Below, in pieces: positions 12,173 to 21,601 of a stretch of 64,000 nucleotides of DNA. The notes below the pieces were generated by a model, which was not told the origin of the DNA, searched no databases, and saw only the letters and a program-made list of their open reading frames with translations. Numbering within the stretch: position 1 is the first letter of the stretch; each line of letters starts with the position of its first letter. Where the stretch lies: contig OX344752.2 in assembly GCA_947034885.2 (NCBI GenBank), positions 2,480,001 through 2,544,000 of the forward strand. The letters run 5' to 3'. A program made the position numbers and the translations under genes. Source of the stretch: Thuidium tamariscinum (lineage: Eukaryota; Streptophyta; Bryopsida; Hypnales; Thuidiaceae).

Positions 12173-12460
12173 ATCATTAGTAGGGATTTGAGGGCAAAAG
12201 AAGCCCATTTTAGGCCTATTCCCAAAATTGTTCTCAAAATTGCTAGCTGTTGTTAGCTAGCAATTATTAAAAAATAAAAAATAAAAAATAATTCTTATTG
12301 GTCTCAAAATGCTAAAGAATCGTCCAATTTCTTATTTTTAAAAAATTCAATGACGTGGTACTCTCTCAACCACGTCGGATTTGCATTATTGCGGTAGTTT
12401 CTACGTTCTTGCAATCCAAGAACTTGTAGTTTTCTGGAAGCCTAAATCTCCTCTAATGAT
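12173..12460. mobile_element. MITE, family K copy 2
   Basis: The ends ATCATTAGTAGGGATTT and AAATCTCCTCTAATGAT form an imperfect terminal inverted repeat of about 17 bp. The interior has an AT-rich core with an AAAAAATAAAAAAT-type repeat and a GACGTGGTAC...CAACCACGTC palindrome as in the other K copies. It is about 288 bp long and noncoding. A palindrome of GCTAGC words (12242-12264) lies just inside the left end. Confidence 0.55.
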
Positions 12461-13520
12461 TGGGAATCATTTTCTATAATTTCTTTCTCAAATCTATTGA
12501 TCCATTTATAGAATTTCAAAAATTGTGAAAGCATCTAAAATTCTTCAAAATCAATGTTTTAAAGCATGAATTTGGTAGAAATATCTAAACTAGATGGTAT
12601 AATAGAATAAGCACTAAGATTGAAATCAAAATGATTTTCTAATTCAAAGTATTAAATCATGCACATTGATAATATTAATAATCAATGTTGGATATTCCTT
12701 TTTTTTCCCCTAGAAAGAAATAGCCCCATGAACTTGAACTTTTTGACCATCATTCTTTGCAAATTAAATTAAATTCACATCTTGTGATCCAAAGAGGGAT
12801 TATCCTAATCTCTAAGAGATAAAAATGGTTTAAACTAGCTATAACAATGTTATGTTTATATTTTAAAGCACCAAGAGCATCTCCCAATAAAAAAACAAAA
12901 TGAAACAGTCTATTGCACGATAGTGTCAATTTTTGAGATACATCTTCCATTTTTTTTAAGGATATAAGTATCTACCAAACCACCTAAGTCATAGAGCCCA
13001 ACTCTATAAAAGGCGTTGATTCTAGAACTAACTTCTTCAATAAAAAATTTCATTGGTCAACAATATTAGAGAGGAATGTTTGCTCCATGATTATATACAT
13101 TTTCTTTATAATACATTAGTTACTCCTCCAATTAGGCCCGGTTTATACAAGGTGGTGGATTGAAGGCTAATCCAAATTTTCCTAGTTTGAACCAATAGAA
13201 TGACTCAATTCTTCTAAATCTAGCCCTAGGAGGGCTTTATATTGGGGTACACTAGCCAAGATACACACACATATAAGCAATTGAATTGGAATCACTCCGT
13301 TTTTGAAATTGGAATTGAATAGAAATTGTCAGGTATGATGAAAGGTGAGTTCTAATAATATTAAGGCTTACTGGTGGAATAGGTAAGCATTTGGAATTGA
13401 TAGCTAGACTATACTTCACTATAGAAAATTAGGTGTACAATATGCACATTCAATGAGTTCAAAATCCACGCCAGCAATCAAAAAGATGATTGTAAAAAAT
13501 GAGCTAAGACAATGCCTAAC
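12461..13520. other. AT-rich stretch without recognisable features
   Basis: I see no supported gene, terminal repeats or RNA gene. A TATA-like word (CTCTATAAAAGGCG at about 13002-13015, plus strand) is present, but nothing downstream looks transcribed. Confidence 0.5.
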
Positions 13521-14303
13521 ATCAAAGAATGGGTACACTAACAATTATGGATGCTTCTACCTTAAGCTCGATCCAAGGTCGAATGTGACCGATCATTGGC
13601 ATGTGTACGATCCCGTTATGCCCTAAATCGTGGTGGTTATGCTTGTGAGGAGGTGCTAATGAATTCTTGAACCGGCGAAATGCAAAAACTGTGATCGAAT
13701 TCTCCATAACATTGGATAGAAAGAAGAACGGCATTGATCGTGCACAGTACTCAAACATCACTCCATTTGAAAAAACTCAGAGAGACAATTGAACTCCGGC
13801 TACGAGAACAGAATGCAAGTATCTTACACCAACTGAAGGCGCAGCACCGCGCGACTCGTGGAGCTAGAGATGTCTGGATCGCGCTGAAACTCAGAATGGC
13901 CAGACGATCGGACGATCGAGTCGAGTGAAAAATCGACATTCCATTAATGTAAAGCACACAAAGATGCATGTAAGCGACCCCACAGATTGATTTGAAGCCT
14001 GGCTGTAATTACGGAGAGAAAAAATCTGAAGTAGAATTGAACACAGACGTTGCGCTAGTGGGACTCAAAATCCAGGAACACTCCTGAAGAGGCTTGTCGC
14101 AGAAAACGAGCTAGACTGTACTGTACTTGACGACTAGCTTATTGATTGCCCTACTGGAGATGATCAAATGGGGTCAAGCAGCTAGGCGATGAGTACACGG
14201 AAAAAAATTGTGATCGAATGAACCCTAACATTGAATAGGATCGGAGGACGATGGCACACACACGTACTACACATACATCAAAAAATTCGGGAACCCATCT
14301 AAG
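13521..14303. other. GC-richer flank 3' of the FLA gene
   Basis: Composition rises from about 13520. The part next to 14304 should contain the 3' UTR of the minus-strand FLA gene. Frames at 13522-13761 and 13734-13969 on both strands are short, mutually overlapping and match no family I know. No tRNA or clear poly(A) signal was recognised. Confidence 0.45.
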
Positions 14304-15071
14304 TTACAAGAGGGAGATGGCAAGGGAAACAGAGGAGATGAGGAGGACGGTGCGGGCAATGCTGGTCACGACATCATGAGCGGCGGCGTTCGAATCGGTC
14401 TTCGGGGAGGAGGCTTTCGGTGTTGTAGGCGTGGTAATGAGAGCAGGCGCTTGGGCGGGAGGCACGGCGGCCACAGGGGCGGCTGCCGGCGGCACCACGC
14501 CCTTGTTGTACTTCGCCGTGTTGAAGACGGAGCTGATTCCATGCACAGCCACTTGACCATCATTGTAGATATCCGGGTCGGAAACTGGGACATCGTCGAG
14601 GCGGAGGCCATTCGTCCCCGTGCTGGTGATGAGGATCTTGACGTTTGGCGCGGCGGTTTGAATGGTGGAGTTCAGCGGGAGGCTGGACAGCGCTTGGTAG
14701 TTGTAAACCGACGTTGAAACGTGATAGTCCAGCGTCGTCATCAAGAGCTTGGTGGAGTTCATGTTGAGCCCTTCGAAGGCGCTGTCGTCGGGAGCGAAGA
14801 ACGTGATGCCATTCTTGATGACGGCATTTTCCCCGAGGCTGTCAAGAAGCCCCGAGATGGCGCCGTATCTACCCAGTGCGCGCAACGCCGCCACGACTTT
14901 CCCGTGGAGTGTCAGGGGCTTAGGTGCCGGAGCCGGGGTGGGGACGGCGAGTGCCGGTCCTGGCGCAGGAGCGGCAACTATGGCTGCTGCTGAATGCATG
15001 TCAGCCTGTGCCGCTGAAAGGAGGAGGATGCCATACATCGCTACGGCTACGGCTTGGCCTAAGACCGCCAT
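14304..15071 (-). CDS. Fasciclin-like arabinogalactan protein (single FAS1 domain, GPI-anchored)
   Basis: 255-residue protein in one uninterrupted exon. Residues 1-23 are a signal peptide (hydrophobic core, AQA before the likely cleavage site). Residues 33-52 are an Ala/Pro-rich arabinogalactan glycomodule (repeated AP and TPAPAP). A single FAS1 domain spans about 55-190, with an H1-type motif ITFFAPDDSAF at 89-99, the central LDYHV (Tyr-His) at 114-118 and an H2-type motif QVAVHGISSVF at 173-183. NST glycosylation sequons lie near 105 and 134. A second Pro/Ala/Thr/Ser-rich segment (193-225) precedes a hydrophobic tail (239-255) typical of a GPI-anchor signal. FLAs act at the plasma membrane and cell wall in adhesion and wall organisation. 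Length and layout fit single-FAS1 plant FLAs. The ATG chosen gives the signal peptide directly. Codon use is GC-rich and unlike the flanking DNA. The specific FLA subgroup is not assigned. Confidence 0.93.
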   Translation of the reverse strand: MAVLGQAVAVAMYGILLLSAAQADMHSAAAIVAAPAPGPALAVPTPAPAPKPLTLHGKVVAALRALGRYGAISGLLDSLGENAVIKNGITFFAPDDSAFEGLNMNSTKLLMTTLDYHVSTSVYNYQALSSLPLNSTIQTAAPNVKILITSTGTNGLRLDDVPVSDPDIYNDGQVAVHGISSVFNTAKYNKGVVPPAAAPVAAVPPAQAPALITTPTTPKASSPKTDSNAAAHDVVTSIARTVLLISSVSLAISLL

Positions 15072-16340
15072 TGCGTGGAGTCGAGAATCGCAGGGCTCTG
15101 AGTAGCACTTGTAATGAGCTTCTACTTCTTGTGCTTGGTTCTCAAGAGCATAGGCTGTTGGAGAATGCCGCTGAGAATGAAGCTGCTAGTGGCGCTGCAC
15201 AATTCAAGACATTGATCGTATTCAGTCATTGATCGGTCGATCACAGTATCGAAGTACTTTGAGATGGATCGGAGAGCGAAAATAAGCCTGCGAGAAATGC
15301 GCTTCCAATTATCAATCTAAACCAAATTATTGATGGAGGCTTGCATGATTAGATCCGCAGCAAATCGAAAATAGCAGGGCTGTCACTTCCAAACACGAGC
15401 ATCGGATGATATGGCTGCTAGCACCGCTACACAATGCACGACATTAATTCACCATCGTTCGTATCCAATCAATGGCATGCATAGTTTCAAAGAACGGTGT
15501 TTTAAGAGAATGTCCTCGCTTCTAGCGAAGGGTCATCTAGAACATTTTCCCAACGCATTCCTCGATCAAATCTGAGAGTTCACAGCTCGAGATCACTGTA
15601 TGATGTTGACAAAGTGCAGACAAAAATGCAAGAACGCCGTCCCAAAACAGTCAAATCTAGAAGATTATCAACCGTTCTTCCTAACTTATCAATGCCCAGT
15701 GGCTGGTCCTCCGTGACCGATCGGAGGAACGAAATTGAGATACCGAAGTGCCTTGCTCACGAATTGAACCTCCATCCCGACATGTCCCATGAGGACAATG
15801 ATTAAAGCTAGGAACAAGTGCTTGCTCGAGTCCTATAGTACCTCACTATTTCATTGGCAACGATCGGAAATACAGGAGTAAATCTAAATGCAAGAATGTT
15901 GATATATTTCATTGCACGACCCCCAACTTCACAGCGAAAGATAAATGAGGAGAAACAAGCTCAATGTCGATCGTCAACCCTAAATCACAATTTCCTAGTA
16001 GTTTGCAGCGCATTTGTTTAGCTTCAAATCACAGGTATCAGCTTAAACAAGAATATCTAAAGATTGCGTTAAGTCGAGGATTTATAATTTACTAACCCGA
16101 CATTGGCGGATGGCCAGCGACTGCCTTGAATACATTCGCTGAAGTTAGACACCCACGAAGTACGTTAACCTGGGAAACTAATAAAGGCTAGATCTGACCA
16201 CTTACGAACAATGACGACCGATCATCCATTCAACCATGTGCACTTGGGCAGAGTGCATATGCCGACCTCAATCGCCTCCAATAGTCCAATCCAATGCAGT
16301 CAGTTGAAAATTGATTGCTGACCTGCGACGACTGGGCTAC
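15072..16340 (-). promoter_or_regulatory. Likely 5' UTR and promoter region of the FLA gene
   Basis: GC-richer DNA upstream of the FLA start on the minus strand. Several minus-strand ATGs and stops precede the CDS. I could not place a convincing TATA box, so transcript length and any UTR intron are unknown. The plus-strand frame at 15614-15805 matches nothing I know. Confidence 0.4.
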
Positions 16341-16342
16341 TG

Positions 16343-16434
16343 CATTATTGGTCTCTGAACGACCTGACATGCAGTGGTCGATGTTTCAGAACAGAATGTT
16401 GACCATTAGGTCGGACGTAGAGAACCAATATTAA
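16343..16434. other. Imperfect ~90-nt hairpin in gene-like DNA
   Basis: The left arm, starting ATTATTGGTCTCTGAACGAC, pairs with the right arm ending GTAGAGAACCAATATT; a second helix follows between TGGTCGATGTT and AATGTTGACCA. About 35 nt per arm pair, with small bulges and a short loop near 16388-16394. It could be a small-RNA precursor, a degenerate mini-MITE or chance. It does not match a conserved plant miRNA that I can recall. Confidence 0.3.
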
Positions 16435-18350
16435 CGCAAACTAAAAGATGCAGAGTATGATTATTGGAGAGCGCGCTCATCTTGATCCGCATCTAAGGAA
16501 ATCAAAAGTTCGAAGGGCAAGCATGTAGTTCTAATATTTCATAGTCTTTGCATCGCACTGCCCAATCTGTGGCTCTGCGGGCCACTGTCTTTAGACTACA
16601 GTTTCAAGACTCAACTTTTTAAAATCTAAGTTCCAAGTGCCGATTAGCTCACAATTCATGTGTACATGATAGTGCACCAAGGGAGATGCAACTTGGAGAA
16701 AGTCTTTGAGGAACTCTTAGAGTTGGATCTACACAAACTGGAAACCCAACTTTGGTCTCCAAGTCCCACTTCTAATGTCAGCGGAAGTGAAACTTCGCCT
16801 TGAAGTGAGACTTGGGATGTGTGTTTATAAAGAGACCCTTTCAAAACCGCATTGACAGATTTCAAAATGTATTCGAATCTTCCAAACTCACTGCTTCCAA
16901 TAGCTTACCGGCAAATAAACAAGTCAGCTTGATTAGAAAATGAGTTACGTTGGTACCTACATAGCTTACGACTGTATGTCAACTGAAGTCCAATGTTGTA
17001 ATCCAATTATGTCACGCACAGACTCAATATATCAGTGGCTAATCCGAAGTGGATTCTACTTAACCCATAAACCATAACCCTTGTCCTCATTCCAAGCCCT
17101 TTCATCAACCAAAAACTATTGATCCTGCAATTCGATCGCAATGAGTAGCACGGCTTCACATTACGTCCAATGACGCCCAAGCTCAAACTGCCAGCTCTTG
17201 AGCGACTGACCATACCTACTCCACGAGTTCACGGCGACTTCAACAACATTGCTGTACGTCTCCACTAGCGAGCACAGGAGGAAAAACGGAAATGGAAAAC
17301 GAAAAACGAAAAACAAAACAAAACAAGGTTCGGAGCAGCGAGATAGCTCGGATCTGCCGATCTATTCGAATGACAAAGTGCAATGCAACACACAGCACTC
17401 TAGAGGAAGAACTGATCGAAAGGAGACGATGAGAATCCCGGAGCAGCTGACGACCACATGCACGCCGATCGAGCTCGGATCCGTGGTCGATCTTACTGGT
17501 AACAACGTACAGCAGCAATAGAATATTAAAGCTACACAGATCCAAGTGCGCGTACAAAAGCAATATAAGAGAGTTGGGTGCAAGGGACAAAGAACTGCTA
17601 ACCACGAGGAACGGCTCCATGCGCATGGTGCACGCACAATATCGGTGCTGCAAGTGTAAGGCGAACCAGCTGATCGAGACTCCCGCAGCAGCAGTAGCAG
17701 CAGCTTGGAAGAGTGATGATGCAAGGCAATGGCTCAAAAGCTGAAGTATTGAGGGAGGGCGAGCTGGCTAACAATGCAAGCAACTGAAGAGATTGCAGCT
17801 GGTACTATTGACTGTGGGCCAAATTAATCATACCGGTGGCCAGGCGTGGCCAGGCTCGGGCGATCTGCTTTAAATTTGCTTTCCTTTATAGCGTCCCAGT
17901 GCATCTGCACTTGCAAGCTAGAGCTTGGATATATATTTACTCGGAACTTGGATTCCGTTGGTTGGGCCTCATCTAGTATAGCTGGCCACCACTACTGCTT
18001 ATCATGGCTAGTGTTGGTTGGGCCCGGCGTCGTCGTCTGATTGCCTTGCCACGCGACAGGAGCCTCACCCAATTATGTGTGCCTGGGTTTGGAATTCTTT
18101 GGCATTGATTTAGAGCTGGGTGGGGCGCTTTCAGGAGGATCTTAATTGAGGAAGGTGCTTAGAATGTAAGTCGTCGCCTCAGTGGGTTTGGAAAAGGTGA
18201 GAGGTTTAATTGATTCTTGCCAGGGCGGCATGTGCGACATTCCGTCTCTTATTTCGATCGCTATTGTTGCTAGCTGCAGGTTCTGTGTGTGACTTTGATG
18301 ATGATCGGCAAAATCATCCCACAGCTGATAACGGGATTCAGTTACCCACG
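16435..18350. other. Rest of the second GC-rich island, no supported CDS
   Basis: Composition stays gene-like to about 18.3 kb. Minus-strand frames at 17240-17783 (the longest 165 aa) and 17007-17213 overlap each other in different frames and look like UTR-type sequence (CTG/GCT triplet runs, T-rich tracts, AAAACGAAAAACAAAAC on the plus strand near 17295-17330). It may hold a distal 5' exon or promoter for the minus-strand gene, or an independent noncoding transcript. I cannot choose between these. Confidence 0.4.
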
Positions 18351-18626
18351 AGCAGGGTTTTTTGTAGGCAATTTAATGCTCAATTTCCTGAAAACAAATG
18401 GACAGCTTCATGCCTACTGAATAAAATAGGGTAAATGTGATAAAAATGTCAAACTACAATGATGGCCCTCCACACCGTTGCCACAGTGCGTCCAAAACCT
18501 CATTTCATCCATCATGCAAAGCCAATATATACGAAAATGACTAAAGTCCCCAAAATGACAGAGCCAGACAATTAAAAACCTTCTAGAAAGGAAAGCCGCA
18601 TAACCATTTGTCCAAAACCAAAAATG
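18351..18626 (+). repeat. Dispersed repeat family H1, copy 2
   Basis: Same word order as 9341-9655: 'cagggttttttgtaggcaatttaatgc', 'aaaacctcatttcatcc', 'atgcaaagcc', 'gagccagacaatt', 'aaaaccttctagaaaggaa', 'cataaccatttgtccaaaa'. It is uninterrupted at the site where copy 3 carries a TTAA element (here GGCAATTTAATGCTC). About 275 bp; it abuts the gene-like island. Confidence 0.75.
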
Positions 18627-18816
18627 AAAACACTGCTCATGAGTAGCTACTGGCTTGTAATGAAAATGGACCATGTGCAACCAGTTTGAAACTCCTGGAA
18701 TCAGTGATTTCAAGGATGCTTTTGAGGAAACCCACCTTGAAACTTAACGGGCTGGTCCTTCATTTGTCCTTTCAATAATAACCAACAGTTTGGTTGTGTT
18801 TGAAACAGCAGTTTGA

Positions 18817-18954
18817 AAATCCAGCAAAATGTTGTGTTGCTTGCTTTCCCCTCCCTGGCCACTTGTGGTGGGCAGGTATGTATTTTACCATTGGTGATGA
18901 AATTCCATTTCATTTGTTTCAAACACCAAAAAAAAAAAAAAATCCAGCGAAATG
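18817..18954 (+). mobile_element. 5'-truncated LINE 3' end with poly(A) and 15-bp target duplication
   Basis: AAATCCAGCAAAATG (18817-18831) is repeated as AAATCCAGCGAAATG (18940-18954), one mismatch. Between them lie about 108 bases ending in a poly(A) run (about 18928-18940). The inserted piece ends with GATGAAATTCCATTTCATTTG before the A-tract, which matches the 3' end of the large minus-strand LINE at 44.2 kb (ATGAAATTTCATTTCATTTG). This is a textbook target-primed reverse-transcription product: severe 5' truncation, poly(A) tail and duplicated target. Confidence 0.8.
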
Positions 18955-19261
18955 CCAATCGACAAATCCACCGCCAAGAACTTTACTGGAGTGTCAGTGG
19001 TTGTGATTGGTGGGAGTTTCAAACAGTCTCTCGCAACTTTACTGAGCAGTGCATTCAGTTGAGTAGCAGTATGAGTATCATATCCTTTCTGTAGGCCTGC
19101 ACATACCGTTACTGTCTTGCAGCATTCAATTAGTGCAGTATACAGACTTTTGGATATCTTGCAAGCATGGATGTGGTGGGGGGACTACCGTAGAAGCGTA
19201 ACTGAAGTTAACATTTTTGAAGATGAAAAGTTCCGTTATGTGTTGGTCCTGTCTGTGTCTG

Positions 19262-19345
19262 TCATCCCACCAGGCCACCTGTGGCTGCTGCTGGTGGTAT
19301 TTTTACCTTGGCAATGAAATCTCATTTCATTTGTTAAAAATTAAT
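19262..19345 (+). mobile_element. Second LINE 3'-end fragment
   Basis: 'ccaggccacctgtggctgctg', then 'attttaccttggcaatgaaatctcatttcatttg' and an A/T-rich tail (AAAAATTAATTAATTAA), closely parallel the 3' end inserted at 18832. It is the same LINE family and strand. I did not find a clear target duplication, so the left border is approximate. Confidence 0.6.
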
Positions 19346-19583
19346 TAATTAATTTTGTTACAATGGAAACACTCAAAACCGTCCAAATAAGGAATTCAGC
19401 ATAGTTGGAGGCAACATTTTCTAAAAATGATATTTTTCTAGTATTAGCAAGTGAAAATCATGAATACTCAAAAAGAAAATTAGTTTTTTCGGATACAGTA
19501 TGTAATTTCTACAAATTTTTTAAGTGTTGGCTCCCTAGACCTACATAACATTTAATAGCAGCTTATCACACTGCCTCCCAGTG

Positions 19584-19659
19584 GATGAAATGGTGTGGAA
19601 TATCCCACACCATTCCATCTAGCAAATGAAATGGTGTGAAATATTCCACACCATTCATT
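19584..19659. repeat. Two adjacent short hairpins with the same stem
   Basis: GATGAAATGGTGTGG...CCCACACCATTCCATC (19584-19619) is followed at once by AATGAAATGGTGTG...CCACACCATTCATT (19625-19659). Each is a stem of about 14 bp with a loop of 5-7 bases, and the pair forms an approximate direct duplication of about 39 bp. Confidence 0.7.
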
Positions 19660-20342
19660 AACAAAACTTGCAAACTTCAAGAAATGTCAGATGAAATTAG
19701 GTGATGGGGAGTTTACAAAGGGAAAGGCACTCCTTCTATGGGCTATTGAATGTTATGTGTAGAACCGTCCTGTAGGTGCCCCCAAAACTGAACCCTGCAA
19801 AAATCAGCACTCAACCAACCAAATTTCCCTATGTGTCCTTCAGTTGTGTCAACAAATTACAATCATACATGTGGCGAACACATTAAGAGAAATCTACTGA
19901 CACATTTGGGTGAATCTACAGTCCACTGCAAGGAACAGGTGCAGGAATGGGTGTTTTGCCCTTATGTAATGTATTGTGTGGATGACACTGCTGGGTTATG
20001 GTAGTTTTTATCTCAGAAACACAAACGGCAGATCACAATATTAACAGTCTGTACGTAACTCCTGCAACCAACATGGATCAGATGTTCAGGCCTAAGCTAC
20101 AGTTTCATGGTTGGGTTTGCCACACAAGTTACGAAAATATCTGTTGCTTTGTCGTCAATGATTGGTCCATAATATTATGAAATACTCCATTTTGAGTGAA
20201 GGGTGTTCTTGATCTGAGATTCCCGAGGGACCCAAGATCATTTGCTCTCAAATCAACAATGAGTTGATTGATGAGAATTTTTTGATCTGGAGAAGCAGAT
20301 GCCATTGTCACAGGGAACCGCTGGGATCCCAACCTGTTGTTG
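19660..20342. other. Stretch without recognisable features
   Basis: Mixed-composition DNA. The short frames 19998-20180 and 20129-20332 overlap on opposite strands and match nothing I know. I see no terminal repeats. Confidence 0.45.
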
Positions 20343-21601
20343 GACCAGGGTTTTTCTAAGGCAATTACCCCCTAAAAACCCAATGTCCCATTGGGGGACA
20401 ATTTGGAGTTTGGGCACGTTTCAATGATCTCAATTTTTAGTGAAACTTTTTGAAACTTTCTCATAAAGTAGGAAAATTGATTAGCTATGTAGGAATATAA
20501 TTTTTATTTCAATTGGTACCCAAGAGAAAAAGTTATACCACAAGAAGCCCGAATTTCAATTCAGCAAGGAGAAAAATAAATTCATAAAAATTGAAATTAA
20601 AATTTTAGATTTCTTTTATCTTATAGATTATACTTTTGTCTACATGTGAAGCTTTGATTCATTCCATTTGGATTAGTTATGTGAAAGTTATGAACAATCT
20701 TGTTTTTCAGGCAATTTCAGCATCTTCTTGAAAAAATTACTTATAGGATTAATTTTTGAATGCAATTTTAGTAATTTTTCAAAAAAAATGCTTGACAAGG
20801 TTTTAATTTCTTGATAGAACAATCTCGATGTTGAGATTATTGTGTTTTGATCCCATTATAGAGTTGTTAACAATTTAGTTTGTTTTTTCAATCTCAAATG
20901 TACCTCTATTTAATAATTTTTTAAAGAATGAAAATCAAGCATTTTTTTTTTAAATTCCTAAAATTTCAATTCAATTCTTCAATAAAAAAAATTTTAATTC
21001 AAAGTCCATAGTGCAAAAAATTTCAACAACTGGTAGTCAAAGTCATCTGAAATTACAAGATAGTGTTCAAAAAAATTCTTTTTTTAAAACTTTTAATGCA
21101 TATGTCTTCCAATATATATGGTCAAACTTCATGAAGTTTTTACAATGTGATCCCAAGAAAAAAAAGTATAAGATCCTACAATTAGAATTTAAGAAAATAT
21201 TATTTTTGTTTTCTTAGATGAAAGCAACAAAAGTGGTAGTTTTGAGTGGTTTTTAATAGAAAAATGACCTTGGGCCTTTTGGGGTTAAATGCTCAATTTT
21301 CTAAAAGGAAAATGGAAAGCTTCAAGCCTATAGAAAAAAATGAGGGAAATGTGTTAAAAAAAAGTGCTAGATTGTAATCATGGCCCTAAACATTGTTGCC
21401 AAAATGCTTCCAAAACCTCATTTCATCCATCATGCAAAGCCTATACATATAAAAATTGTGTATAAAAATTACATACTCAAAATTGTACATTAAAAATTGA
21501 CCTCATTCAATTGAAGCCCCCAAAATTAAAGAGCTAGACAACTTAAAACCTTCTTGAAAGGAAGGCCACATAACCATTTGTCTAAAAATCAAAACAAAAA
21601 A
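20343..21601 (+). repeat. Dispersed repeat family H1, copy 3, split by a TTAA element
   Basis: The 5' end (20343-20364, 'gaccagggtttttctaaggcaa') and the rest (21289-21601, from ATGCTCAATTTTC to 'ccatttgtctaaaaatc') match H1 copies 1 and 2 in order. They are separated by about 920 bases bounded by TTAC/TTAA. Removing the insertion leaves GGCAATTAAATGCTC, which is the uninterrupted sequence seen at 9355 and, with one change, at 18367. Confidence 0.8.
20365..21288 (+). mobile_element. TTAA-flanked TIR element, copy B, nested in H1
   Basis: The left junction TTAC-CCCCTAAAAA (first TTAA decayed by one base) and the right junction CCTTTTGGGG-TTAA border about 916 bases. The interior shares the family's right-end block (AAAAGTGGTAGTTTTGAGTGG, as in copies E and G) and, in decayed form, the 'gtgaagctttgattcattcc' block. 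No coding frame is convincing. A fragment of the same subfamily lies at about 60470-60870. The empty site in H1 copy 1 shows the insertion point directly. Confidence 0.8.

Noticed and set aside
14376-15232. Several 80-118 aa frames on the plus strand and one on the minus strand over the FLA gene
   Set aside because: They are frame shadows of the GC-rich FLA coding sequence; only the 255-residue frame has a signal peptide and FAS1 motifs.
17240-17737. 165-aa minus-strand open frame, the second longest in the window
   Set aside because: It overlaps two other frames of similar quality, has a Cys/Leu/Ser-rich composition from CTG/GCT runs, no recognisable domain and no context; it looks like UTR-type sequence.
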